DNA of 29,040 nt. It comes from JAFKKS01 sp039808325 (lineage in GTDB: Bacteria > Pseudomonadota > Alphaproteobacteria > Rhizobiales > Xanthobacteraceae). The stretch is from the NCBI GenBank assembly GCA_039808325.1, contig JBDHSU010000042.1, forward strand, positions 1 to 29,040. The letters run 5' to 3'. The notes beneath the pieces are model-generated. The model was not told where the DNA came from and made no database searches. It was given only the letters and a program-made list of their open reading frames with translations. Positions within the stretch are counted from its first letter, which is position 1. Each line of letters starts with the position of its first letter. The position numbers and the translations under genes were made by a program. Of the stretch, positions 6,848 to 14,558 are shown one piece after another.

Positions 6848-8509
6848 ATGCGCGGCGATCTTCCACTTGAAATCCTTTGGCCCCGGCTCATCGCAATCGC
6901 GGATGAGATGGCGACGACACTGGTGCGGACGGCGTTCACGCACGATGTCATCGAAGTTCACGATATGTCGACGGGGCTTTATGACGATCGGGGGTTTTTG
7001 ATCGCCCAATCCTGGCTCGGCGCGTTGGGTCACGTTGGCGTTATGCCCGTCTTTGGGAAGTCTCTGCTGCAGGCTTTTCCGGTCAATGAGATTAGGCCGG
7101 GCGATATATTTATCTGCAACGATCCTTGGCTCGCGAACGGCCAGACTTCGGACGTCTTCATCACCACTCCGGCGTTCGTTGACGAGACTCTCATTGGATT
7201 CTCGATCAACAGCGTTCACCACATGGATATCGGTGGACGCCAAGGCTCGAGCTTGAGCGAAGAAGTGTATGAGGAAGGCCTCATCATTCCACATATGCGC
7301 CTTTATCGGGAGGGGCGACCTAACCAGGATCTGCTTGATCTTTTAAGACGGAACGTTCGCTTCAGCGAAAAGGTGATCGGCGACATTCGCGCGCAAATCG
7401 CGGCAGGCCATGTCGGCGTGCGGCAGCTTGAAATCATGGCGCGCGAGCACCGGCTGCAAACACTGAGGCCGCTCGCCGACGAAATCACCCGACGCTCGGA
7501 AGTCGGTATTCGGCAGGCGCTCGCCGATCTGCCCGACGGCTCATCTTATGCCGAGATGCCCGTCGAAGTTCCTGGAGTGGATCGCGCGCTCAAGATCACC
7601 CTCAGGCTGACTATTCGCGGCGATGAGCTCGAGGCTGATTTTAGTGGGACATCCCCACAGGTCCGGCGACCGGTAAATTCACCCCTCAACTATACGCGGG
7701 CCTATGTTGTCGCGCCGACCAAGCTCGTCTGCGACCCGTACCTCCCGAACAACGAAGGCACGTACCGCCCGATCACGATAAAGGCGCCGGAGGGCTGCCT
7801 AGTCAATCCAGCATACCCCGCCGCCACGTTCTGGCGATTGGGCGTCGGCCAGCTCGTGGGCGACTTGATGTTCCGGATATTGGCGGAGATCGCGCCGTCG
7901 CGCGTGCCTGCTGATTCCGGATCGGTACCGGCTTGGCAATTCTACATCAACGGCGGTCGCAGAAACGGTGAGTCCTTCGCGCTTCACCAGCATGCGTTTG
8001 GCGGAATGGGTGCGCGACCCGGACGTGATGGTCTCGCTTCCGTCAGTTTTCCTTACAATGTGCGCGATGTTTCCGTCGAATGGTCGGAGTTCGAGACCCC
8101 GATCTTGTTCACGAAACGTGAGCTTGTGACGGACTCCGGTGGCGCCGGCCAGTGGCGTGGCGGTCTAGGTGAGGAACTCGTTATGACGGCGCCGGCCGCC
8201 AGCGATGTCGACCCGACGCAGTCGATGCAGCTTTCGGGTACGTCCGGGCGCATGCGGCATCCGCCGAAAGGTCTTCTCGGCGGCAAGCCGGGAATGCTTG
8301 CGGCGATCGAAATCGACGGAAAAGCTCTTGAGGCAACGGCGTCTCCGGCGGCTCTCATCGAGCGTGGAGAGAGTTTGCGTCTTTTGCTGCCGGGCGGGGG
8401 AGGATACGGAAGTCCGTCCGACCGTGATCTGTCATTGATCGAGCGCGATCTCCGCGACGGCTACGTCAGCCGTGAAAGCGCTCGGCGTGACTATGGCTAC
8501 AGCAAGTAA
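6848..8509 (+). CDS. hyuB: Hydantoinase/oxoprolinase B subunit (HyuB-like)
   Basis: Partner subunit of HyuA, 553 residues, the usual length for HyuB. Family landmarks are the N-terminal LEILWPRLIAIADEMATTLVRTAF, FICNDPWLANGQTSD (the DP motif near residue 95), and SVHHMDIGGRQGS. The C-terminus has the glycine-rich LPGGGGYGSPSDRD. Together with the preceding gene it should form a cytoplasmic ATP-dependent hydrolase of cyclic amides. Products could be N-carbamoyl or amino acids, which the surrounding amino-acid importers and aminotransferases could relate to, but no direct link is visible. The start is ATG at 6848 with a weak upstream purine stretch. Confidence 0.92.
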   Translation: MRGDLPLEILWPRLIAIADEMATTLVRTAFTHDVIEVHDMSTGLYDDRGFLIAQSWLGALGHVGVMPVFGKSLLQAFPVNEIRPGDIFICNDPWLANGQTSDVFITTPAFVDETLIGFSINSVHHMDIGGRQGSSLSEEVYEEGLIIPHMRLYREGRPNQDLLDLLRRNVRFSEKVIGDIRAQIAAGHVGVRQLEIMAREHRLQTLRPLADEITRRSEVGIRQALADLPDGSSYAEMPVEVPGVDRALKITLRLTIRGDELEADFSGTSPQVRRPVNSPLNYTRAYVVAPTKLVCDPYLPNNEGTYRPITIKAPEGCLVNPAYPAATFWRLGVGQLVGDLMFRILAEIAPSRVPADSGSVPAWQFYINGGRRNGESFALHQHAFGGMGARPGRDGLASVSFPYNVRDVSVEWSEFETPILFTKRELVTDSGGAGQWRGGLGEELVMTAPAASDVDPTQSMQLSGTSGRMRHPPKGLLGGKPGMLAAIEIDGKALEATASPAALIERGESLRLLLPGGGGYGSPSDRDLSLIERDLRDGYVSRESARRDYGYSK

Positions 8510-8665
8510 GGCCCACGTCAGGACCATTGCTGCGCATCGTAGGCCGGAAGTCGCGCTACTACGGTGAGCATGATGGCGGCATTGTCATCGGTGCAATGGC
8601 GTGGAGAACGTGAACGTGCGAAGGCTAAAATGCGGGCGATGAGGCGTTAAACGACAGGAGCTGCA

Positions 8666-9169
8666 ATGAGCGATGATCAACAAGATCTGGCGAAACGTAT
8701 CCAGGCGCTGGAGGACAGGCTCGACATCATCCAACTCATCATGAGCTATCCGCTCGCGCTCGACAGTGGCTCCTCGGAATATGCGCGGTCCGCATGGTCG
8801 CCAACCGGCATTTTCGATCGTGGAAACGAGAATCCAGCGGAACATAGCGGCAACTATCTTGGCGCCTATGGCGTCGACAAGATCATCGAAGAGACAACGG
8901 GGCCGGCAGTGCGCAAGGCACGCGAGCATGGAATGGCGCACCTGATGACCGCTCCGCACGTCGTGATCGACGGCGACCGCGCCGTCGCGACCAACCATAA
9001 TCAACTCGTTCAATGGAACGGGGAGACTTTCGTCAGCCCGCGCATCACGTCCAACCGTTGGGAGCTTGTGCGCCAGAACGGCCGCTGGAAGATCGAGCGG
9101 CGCATTCTGCGCCTTTTGACCGGTTCGAAGGAGTCGAGAGAATTGCTGGGCCGCGAATTGACGCCGTGA
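8666..9169 (+). CDS. SnoaL-like / NTF2-fold protein
   Basis: Protein of 167 residues resembling the SnoaL_4 group of the NTF2-like superfamily. It opens with a charged helix (DLAKRIQALEDRLDIIQLIMSY), then has the loop with AWSPTGIFD and the C-terminal strands MTAPHVVIDGDRAVAT and RWELVRQNGRWKIERR, typical of this cone-shaped fold. Relatives include polyketide cyclases, scytalone dehydratase-like enzymes and ring-hydroxylating dioxygenase small subunits, so a reaction cannot be assigned. ATG 8666 has AGGAG at a good distance. It is 156 bp after hyuB and 108 bp before a binding-protein gene. No clear promoter was found in the 8510-8665 gap. Confidence 0.75.
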   Translation: MSDDQQDLAKRIQALEDRLDIIQLIMSYPLALDSGSSEYARSAWSPTGIFDRGNENPAEHSGNYLGAYGVDKIIEETTGPAVRKAREHGMAHLMTAPHVVIDGDRAVATNHNQLVQWNGETFVSPRITSNRWELVRQNGRWKIERRILRLLTGSKESRELLGRELTP

Positions 9170-9204
9170 CCTTATTCTTAGGCAGCGCGATTGCGCGCGC
9201 GATG

Positions 9205-9229
9205 TTTGCCGCCGGGTAGGGGCGGCAAA
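9205..9229 (+). terminator. Perfect 9-bp hairpin between SnoaL-like gene and peptide-type binding protein
   Basis: TTTGCCGCC (9205-9213) pairs exactly with GGCGGCAAA (9221-9229) around the loop GGGTAGG. No T-run follows. It could end the upstream transcript weakly, or protect the 5' side of the highly expressed binding-protein message, whose start lies 48 bases beyond it. Confidence 0.5.
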
Positions 9230-9277
9230 TCGACATCGAAGTGTCGTTGGCGGCGCACTATCAAGAAGGAAAGTACA

Positions 9278-10867
9278 ATGTCGGCTTTGAAAGCTCTGGC
9301 ATATGCGGGCGCAGTCATCGGCGTTCTCATGTTGCCGCCGCAGGCTCATGCCGCGCAACCGGGCGTACTCGTGTCGGGCAACACGCTGCCGGGAAATCTC
9401 GACCCGCATCAGATTTTCGACGTTCCGATGCAGCATTACAGCTTGAACGTCTACGACAATTTGTATCGTTACGAAGACAACCCACCCGATCTGAAGCCGT
9501 GGCTCGCCGAATCCTATACGGTTTCATCGGACGGGCTGACCTACGAGTTCAAACTGCACCACGGTGCCAAATTTCACGACGGCAGCGAAGTCACCGCGCA
9601 GGACGTCGTCTACAGCTTCAAGCGTGTACTCGCTCTCGGCAAAGGTCCATCAGGCGCCTTCAAACCGGTTCTCAAGCCCGACAATGTGACTGCACCGGAC
9701 AAATACACTGTCCGCTTCGTGCTCACGCATGCCTATGCGCCATTTCTGTCCGCCATTCCGATCGTGATGGTCGTCAATCCGCGCGTTCTCAAGGCGCACG
9801 AGACGAACAACGATTGGGGCGCCGGGTGGCTTGGCTCCAACGATGCCGGATCGGGCGCCTATATCCTGGATCCTTCCACCTATCGTCCGCTGGAGCGCGC
9901 CGATCTCAAGCAGAACCCGGAGCATTTCCTGGGCTGGAACGACAATCCGCAAGCGCCGAAGGAGGTTCAGGTTCTGCCGACGCGCGAGACATCGACGCGG
10001 GTGATGGCGCTGCTCAAAGGCACTGTCGACATAACGGATACCTATCTGCCGACCGACCAGGTCGAGCGCATTCAAAAAGCGAAGGGCGTACACGTCGAAA
10101 AGCATACATCGATGCGCGTTTTCGTGCTGAAGATGAACAACTCCAAGCCGCCGTTCGACAACATCAACACCAGGAAGTGCTTCGCTCACGCCTTCAACTA
10201 TGACGGTTTCATCACGGAAATTCTCAAGGGCTATGCGGTCCGTAATCCCGCGCCGATGCCGAATACCCTTTGGGGCTATCCGAAGGATATCGTTGCTTAC
10301 GATTACGATCTGAAGAAAGCCAAAGCCTACTGCGACAAGGCCAAAGCCGAAGGCGCGCCGATCGATCGGCGGATCGAGATTCATATCAACACGCAACTCG
10401 AGCAGACCAACCAGGCTGCCCAATTGTTTCAAAGCGATCTCGCTCAGATCGGCGTGAATCTCAAAATCGTGGGCGATACTTGGTCGAACATGACGACGAA
10501 CACAGCGAAAGCCGACACCACGCCGGACATGTGGACCACGTGGGTGTCGACTTATTTCGTCGATCCGGAGAATTGGATCGGACAGATGTACGACAGCCAG
10601 TTCCACGGAACCTGGAAAGCATCGGCTTGGTACAAGAATCCGAAGGTCGACGAGTTGCTGCGCAAGGCGCGGATGCTGACCGACCAAAAGGAACGCCAGC
10701 CGCTTTACGAAGAGGCGACGCGACTGGTCGTCGCCGACAGTCCCGACATCTGGATCTACAATACCGTGGAGCTGCGCGGCGCCACGGACCGCGTGCAGAA
10801 CTTGCGCTTCTCACCGGTCGGATCCGGTGATGAAATGCGCTGGATCAAGCTTGTGGACCCGCACTGA
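9278..10867 (+). CDS. Family-5 (dipeptide/oligopeptide-type) extracellular solute-binding protein, orphan
   Basis: Periplasmic binding protein of the SBP_bac_5 family (DppA/OppA/nickel type), 529 residues. ATG 9278 is chosen because AGAAGGAAAG lies just upstream and it opens a clean Sec signal peptide (MSALKALAYAGAVIGVLML ending in AHA-A). Family landmarks follow: NLDPHQ, VYDNLYRYE, LKPWLAESYTVSSDGLTYEFKLHHGAKFHDG and TAQDVVYSFKRV. No DppBCDF-type permease or ATPase genes flank it, so it must use a transporter encoded elsewhere or have become a stand-alone receptor. Ligands for this family include peptides, opines, nickel chelates and sugars; nothing here distinguishes them. Confidence 0.9.
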   Translation: MSALKALAYAGAVIGVLMLPPQAHAAQPGVLVSGNTLPGNLDPHQIFDVPMQHYSLNVYDNLYRYEDNPPDLKPWLAESYTVSSDGLTYEFKLHHGAKFHDGSEVTAQDVVYSFKRVLALGKGPSGAFKPVLKPDNVTAPDKYTVRFVLTHAYAPFLSAIPIVMVVNPRVLKAHETNNDWGAGWLGSNDAGSGAYILDPSTYRPLERADLKQNPEHFLGWNDNPQAPKEVQVLPTRETSTRVMALLKGTVDITDTYLPTDQVERIQKAKGVHVEKHTSMRVFVLKMNNSKPPFDNINTRKCFAHAFNYDGFITEILKGYAVRNPAPMPNTLWGYPKDIVAYDYDLKKAKAYCDKAKAEGAPIDRRIEIHINTQLEQTNQAAQLFQSDLAQIGVNLKIVGDTWSNMTTNTAKADTTPDMWTTWVSTYFVDPENWIGQMYDSQFHGTWKASAWYKNPKVDELLRKARMLTDQKERQPLYEEATRLVVADSPDIWIYNTVELRGATDRVQNLRFSPVGSGDEMRWIKLVDPH

Positions 10868-11412
10868 GACCAACATTCGCTCAAATCGTGCCTTGGCGTT
10901 GGCTCGGCCCATGGTCCAGGCAGAACATTGATTGTTGTGCCGTCACGAGACTCGCGTCGGGTTCAGGCGGCCTATCTTTGACATTGCGTTTTTCGTTGTC
11001 GAGAAACCTCGCCTCAGGTGAATGGGCTAGGTCCGGCGACAGGCGTTGATCCGCTTCACACCCAATACGACGCCTCGCGCATACGTCAGGAGAAATCCAA
11101 AAAAGTTCGATCTGCGCTGGCTTGGCTACATCTGATGACTTCAGAGAGCTGAAGCGCGCGTTCCTGCGCTTCTCGAGCCGGAAACTATGACAGCCCTGAC
11201 CTCGGGTAGTTCTGCCGCTTGCGCGGATGGCAGGCGTCAGTGGTCTGCGAGCGGCACGAAATTTCTGAACTGTCCTTGATATGGGGGAGATGGCGCTTCC
11301 ACGCGGCTCCCGCAGCGCCAAGAGAATGGCCATTGCCACACCCCCGGCCACGACTACAACCCGGCAACGACCTCGGTCGATTGCTTCAAGGTTCCACGTT
11401 GGCTGCTTGGCT
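10868..11412 (+). other. 545-bp gap without a convincing gene
   Basis: This stretch separates two convergent genes (family-5 binding protein and iclR). Open frames exist on both strands (for example 10881-11477 minus), but they are Arg/Ser-rich, lack domain signatures and have no good ribosome-binding site; one runs into the iclR coding region in another frame. A small perfect hairpin CTTCAG-AGAG-CTGAAG is at 11139-11154, without a T-run. The segment may be a decayed gene remnant, but I recognise nothing in it. Confidence 0.5.
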
Positions 11413-12180
11413 TTAGACGGCGATTTCGGTTGAAAGCAGGTTCGCTGCCTTCGCCAGAGAGCGGCGAAATTTCTCAAGTTCTTTGAATTTCACTCTAGCA
11501 TCCGGAACGGAGATGCCTAATCCGGCAATGAGGCGCCCGTCGGCGGCGCGGATCGGAACAGCGCAGCCGATGACGCCTACCGCAAATTCATCTTTGCTGG
11601 TTGCCCAGCCGGTCGAGCGAACTTTTGCGACAGCGCTGCGGAGCGATGCAGGCTTGGTGATCGTCTGCGACGTTGCCGCTTGGAGCGGCGTATGGGCCAG
11701 CCACCACGAGAATTCATCGTCCGATAATTCGGCGAGAAATATCTTGCCGATCGACGTGCAGTGCAGCGGTGCGCGACGGCCTTGCTCGAATTGCAGGCCG
11801 GCGCCCGAGCGTGGTGCACGCGCCGTATCGAGGTAAAGGACATCGTTATCCATGCGCGTGCCAAGCTGCACGTGCTCGCCGAGCTCCGCAGCGACCGACA
11901 GCAGGACTTGATGCGGCCGGTCGCTGCGCACGGCCGCGTTGAGTGCAGACAGACCGAGGTTGAGGAGCGCGTCGCCGCCAAGAACTTTCTTGGAGCCGAG
12001 CGCACGTTTCAGCAAGCCGCGCTTTTCCAACTGCAGAACCAGCCGATGGGCAGTCGGGCCGGCGAGCGCACAGGCCGCGGCGATGTCGGTCACCGATATG
12101 GGGCGCGCTGCGCTGGCGACGGTCGTGAGAATAGCCAGAGCGCGATCTAGAGGTTGGTCACTTGCTTGTTCTTTGCTCAT
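11413..12180 (-). CDS. IclR-family transcriptional regulator
   Basis: DNA-binding regulator, 255 residues, the usual IclR length. The N-terminal winged helix-turn-helix spans roughly residues 8-70 (LDRALAILTTVASA, SVTDIAAACALAGPTAHRLVLQLEKRGLL). The C-terminal ligand-binding domain contains YLDTARAPRS, PLHCTSIGKIFLAEL and the end motif ... GCAVPIRAADGRLIAGLGISVP. It faces away from the amino-acid importer operon starting at 12301, across 120 bp that contain a strong rightward promoter and palindromes. It probably controls that operon in response to a catabolite, either as repressor or activator. ATG 12178-12180 is the start. Confidence 0.92.
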   Translation of the reverse strand: MSKEQASDQPLDRALAILTTVASAARPISVTDIAAACALAGPTAHRLVLQLEKRGLLKRALGSKKVLGGDALLNLGLSALNAAVRSDRPHQVLLSVAAELGEHVQLGTRMDNDVLYLDTARAPRSGAGLQFEQGRRAPLHCTSIGKIFLAELSDDEFSWWLAHTPLQAATSQTITKPASLRSAVAKVRSTGWATSKDEFAVGVIGCAVPIRAADGRLIAGLGISVPDARVKFKELEKFRRSLAKAANLLSTEIAV

Positions 12181-12200
12181 CTAGGGCATCCAAGTTGGGC

Positions 12201-12229
12201 TTGACGGCTTTTATAACCGTTGTGATAAT
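12201..12229 (+). promoter_or_regulatory. Sigma70-type promoter for the rightward amino-acid importer operon
   Basis: TTGACG (12201-12206) and GATAAT (12224-12229) each match the consensus at five of six positions and are separated by exactly 17 bases. The expected start point lies near 12236, leaving a leader of about 65 bases before the binding-protein ATG at 12301. Confidence 0.65.
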
Positions 12230-12239
12230 GAAAGAAATA

Positions 12240-12264
12240 ATTCCGAAAAATGGAATTGCAATTC
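12240..12264 (+). promoter_or_regulatory. Candidate IclR operator: two overlapping dyads just downstream of the promoter
   Basis: ATTCC (12240-12244), seven bases, then GGAAT (12252-12256) form an inverted repeat. It overlaps a perfect 12-bp palindrome, GAATTGCAATTC (12253-12264). Both sit immediately after the predicted transcription start, a position suited to repression. Assignment to the divergent IclR protein is inferred from proximity. Confidence 0.45.
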
Positions 12265-12300
12265 GAGGCTGTTGCTCGGCTGTAAGAGGGAGAGTGGGAT

Positions 12301-13149
12301 ATGAAATTCGCGTCGATTTGGAAGATGGTCTGTGCGCTGGGAGTGATGGGTGCGGTCTCTACCGCTGCCATGAGTCCGGCGGTTGCCCAGGGCTCGCGGC
12401 TGGACGAGATCGTCAAGCGTGACAAGTTGCTGGTGGCGACATTCGGCACGGCGCCGCCGTTCTGCTTCACCGATGAAAAGGGGCAGCTCGTCGGATTTGA
12501 TATCGATATTGCGAAGTTGATCGCAAAGTATCTCCTCGGTGACGAAAAGAAGATCGAGTTCATAACCGTAACGAGCGAAGGCCGCTGGCCTGCGGTTAAT
12601 TCCGGACGGGCCGATTTCGGCATCGCCTCGACGACTGTCTATCCGGACCGCGCGCTTCGCGTTGCGTTTACGCGGCCTTACATCGACTCGGGCATATCGA
12701 TTCTTGTTCGCAAGGATGCCAAGGTAGACAGCGTGGCTGGGCTCAATGACGCGAAATTCACCCTCGCCAATCTCAGCAACCCGCAGATGATCGATCGGCA
12801 GAAGCGCTTCATGCCGAACGTCAAAGTGCTCACCTTCGATACGCCGAGCGCAATGTTCCTTGCGGTGAAGAGTGGCCAGGCAACGGCCATGCAAATGGAC
12901 TCTCCGGTCATCGATTGGTACGCGGCCAACAACACCGACCTGAAATCGCTGCCGGAAAATCTCGGCAACGTGCAGGGAAATGCGATTTTCATGAAGCCGG
13001 GCGACTTCACGACGTGGCTCTGGCTTGACACCGTCGTTCAGGAACTGATCGCCGGCTCGCGCTACAATGACTATGTCGATGTGTACAAGAAATGGTTCGG
13101 CCGCAATCCCCCGCCGCAACGCTTTTATTCCGCGGCAGAGAAGAAATAG
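12301..13149 (+). CDS. Polar-amino-acid-type periplasmic binding protein (SBP family 3)
   Basis: Periplasmic receptor of a PAAT-type importer, 282 residues. The Sec signal peptide (MKFASIWKMVCALGVMGAV ... AVAQ) is followed by LDEIVKRDKLLVATFGTAPPFCF and LVGFDIDIAKLIAKYLL, the family N-terminal lobe signature. GRADFGIASTTVYPDRALRVAFTRPY is the typical hinge and second-lobe motif. GGGAGAG upstream of ATG 12301 is a good ribosome-binding site. It is the first gene of a rightward operon with two permeases and an ATPase, and the divergent IclR gene suggests substrate-linked control. The ligand is probably an amino acid or a similar small zwitterion, but specificity is unknown. Confidence 0.92.
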   Translation: MKFASIWKMVCALGVMGAVSTAAMSPAVAQGSRLDEIVKRDKLLVATFGTAPPFCFTDEKGQLVGFDIDIAKLIAKYLLGDEKKIEFITVTSEGRWPAVNSGRADFGIASTTVYPDRALRVAFTRPYIDSGISILVRKDAKVDSVAGLNDAKFTLANLSNPQMIDRQKRFMPNVKVLTFDTPSAMFLAVKSGQATAMQMDSPVIDWYAANNTDLKSLPENLGNVQGNAIFMKPGDFTTWLWLDTVVQELIAGSRYNDYVDVYKKWFGRNPPPQRFYSAAEKK

Positions 13150-13162
13150 GACGCGTACGATG

Positions 13163-13227
13163 GATAGCGCCGGTAGTCTCGGCGCTATCGTTGCTCTTGT
13201 GCTTGAGCAAAGCCTATCTGGCCAGAT
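13163..13227 (+). repeat. Three consecutive dyads between binding-protein and permease genes
   Basis: Within the 96-bp gap lie GATAGCGCC/GGCGCTATC (13163-13171 and 13181-13189, perfect 9-bp stem, 9-base loop), TTGCTC/GAGCAA (13191-13196 and 13205-13210, 8-base loop), and the perfect 12-bp palindrome ATCTGGCCAGAT (13216-13227). The position right after a binding-protein gene suggests an mRNA processing or stabilising element that keeps binding protein above permease levels, as known for REP-type elements in enterobacterial transport operons. Confidence 0.6.
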
Positions 13228-13245
13228 GTAGAGAACACGCCAACA

Positions 13246-13902
13246 ATGCCCTTCGATTTCACGTTGATTGGCCGCACTGTGCCGGTTCTGGCGCAGGGAC
13301 TCTATCTCACGCTTGCCCTGTCCGCGCTCGCCATCGCGCTTTCCGCATTGTGGGGTCTGCCGGTTGTGCTCGGGCTGATGTCGCGCTTCCGCGCCGTTAC
13401 TGTCGGGACACGCACCTATGTCGAGATCGTGCGCAACACGCCGGTGCTGGTTCAGATGTATTTCATCTTCTTCGGGTCTAGCATCGCGGGCTACCCGCTG
13501 TCGGGCTTTACCGCCGGGTTGATCGCGCTGACGCTTCAGAACGGAGCCTACATTGCCGAAATCTATCGCGCCGGAATCCAGTCGATCTCGAAGCGGCAGA
13601 CGGAAGCCGGCCTGGCGATCGGTCTGACGCCGGGTGCCGCGTTCCGCATCGTTATTCTGCCCCAGGCGTTGCGAAAGGTGCTTCCGCCGCTCGCCAACCA
13701 GGGTGTCGTCATCATCAAGGATACCGCACTCGTCGCCACCCTCTCTGTCGCAGAGTTGACCTTCCAGGCGCGCCTGCTCGCCGACCGCACGGCGGCTGTC
13801 TACGAAATCTTCCTGACGCTCGCGCTGTTCTACATCGCCATCACGAGCGCTTTCGCAGCTTGCATGCGGCTCCTCGAGTGGCGTTTGCGAGTGGTGCAAT
13901 GA
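13246..13902 (+). CDS. Polar-amino-acid ABC transporter permease (HisM/GlnP family), first of pair
   Basis: Inner-membrane permease, 218 residues, with about five hydrophobic segments. It has the N-terminal LIGRTVPVLAQGLYLTLALSAL helix, EIVRNTPVLVQMYFIFFG (the family RNTPxLVQ motif), and the cytoplasmic EAA loop EAGLAIGLTPGAAFRIVILPQALRKVLPP that contacts the ATPase. The gene starts at ATG 13246, 96 bp after the binding protein, separated by a run of dyads. Its stop overlaps the next permease start by four bases (ATGA), so the pair should be translationally coupled and form a heterodimeric channel. Confidence 0.92.
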   Translation: MPFDFTLIGRTVPVLAQGLYLTLALSALAIALSALWGLPVVLGLMSRFRAVTVGTRTYVEIVRNTPVLVQMYFIFFGSSIAGYPLSGFTAGLIALTLQNGAYIAEIYRAGIQSISKRQTEAGLAIGLTPGAAFRIVILPQALRKVLPPLANQGVVIIKDTALVATLSVAELTFQARLLADRTAAVYEIFLTLALFYIAITSAFAACMRLLEWRLRVVQ

Positions 13903-14558
13903 GCACGGCGATGTTCGGTACCCTGATTGTCAGTGTGCCGCTTCTCATGCGTGGCGTGTGGATTACGCTTCTGCTCACGGCGTCGGCGGCCGTACTCGCG
14001 ACTGCATTTGGATTCGTCATTGCGTCTGTGCAGCTGTTTGGTGGTTTCGCTCTTCGTGCTCTCGCGGAGGTGTACCTTTACATCGTGCGTGGGGTGCCGC
14101 TTCTGGTCCTGCTTTTCGCGATGTATTACGCGCTGCCCTATGCCGGCATCAACGTCGATCCGATGTTGGGCGGAGCACTGGTGATCGGGCTCTACTTTGC
14201 CGCCTTCATGGCTGATGTCTTCCGCGGCGCGGTGCTCGCCGTCGCGCAAGGCCAGTGGGAGGCGGGGCGCTCCATCGGTCTGCGCACACCGCGCATCTTT
14301 TCCGACATCATTCTGCCGCAGGCGATTCGCGTCACAGGGCCTCCGTATATCAACACGCTCGTCATGCTGGTGAAGGGGACGTCGCTGGTCTCCATCATCG
14401 GACTGGCGGACGTCACTTTTGTCGGCCGACAGATTGTCGAGCGCACGCTCGCGCCGTTCCAGATCTTCGGCGGCGTTGCGTTCATCTATTTCGTCATCTG
14501 TTTCGTGCTCTCGCGGTGCGGCGCTTATCTCGAGCGGAGGACAAGCTATGTGCACTGA
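13899..14558 (+). CDS. Polar-amino-acid ABC transporter permease (HisM/GlnP family), second of pair
   Basis: Second membrane subunit, 219 residues from ATG 13899, which overlaps the preceding stop as ATGA. Helix-rich, with YIVRGVPLLVLLFAMYY corresponding to the RGxPxL motif and the EAA loop EAGRSIGLRTPRIFSDIILPQAIRVTGPP. A start further upstream at 13860 is open but would overlap the previous gene by more than 40 bases and has no reason to be used. The 3' end overlaps the ATPase gene by 11 bases. Together with 13246-13902 it completes the channel. Confidence 0.92.
   Translation: MSTAMFGTLIVSVPLLMRGVWITLLLTASAAVLATAFGFVIASVQLFGGFALRALAEVYLYIVRGVPLLVLLFAMYYALPYAGINVDPMLGGALVIGLYFAAFMADVFRGAVLAVAQGQWEAGRSIGLRTPRIFSDIILPQAIRVTGPPYINTLVMLVKGTSLVSIIGLADVTFVGRQIVERTLAPFQIFGGVAFIYFVICFVLSRCGAYLERRTSYVH

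Noticed and set aside
4677..8509. HyuAB read as acetone or acetophenone carboxylase subunits
   Set aside because: Possible by family, but there is no third small subunit gene or ketone-related neighbour, so the broader hydantoinase/oxoprolinase call is kept.
8585..9436. 283-codon minus-strand frame opposite the SnoaL-like gene
   Set aside because: Antisense to a gene with a good ribosome-binding site and family motifs; composition is Arg/Cys-rich and no homology is recognised.
10881..11477. 198-codon minus-strand frame across the 545-bp gap
   Set aside because: It extends into iclR in a different frame, has a low-complexity Arg/Ser/Pro composition, and no ribosome-binding site or family signature.
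12211..13899. Very long open frame on the minus strand (562 codons) opposite the binding protein and first permease
   Set aside because: It is antisense to two well-supported genes, is rich in Arg/His/Asp as expected of a GC-rich shadow frame, and has no domain signature.
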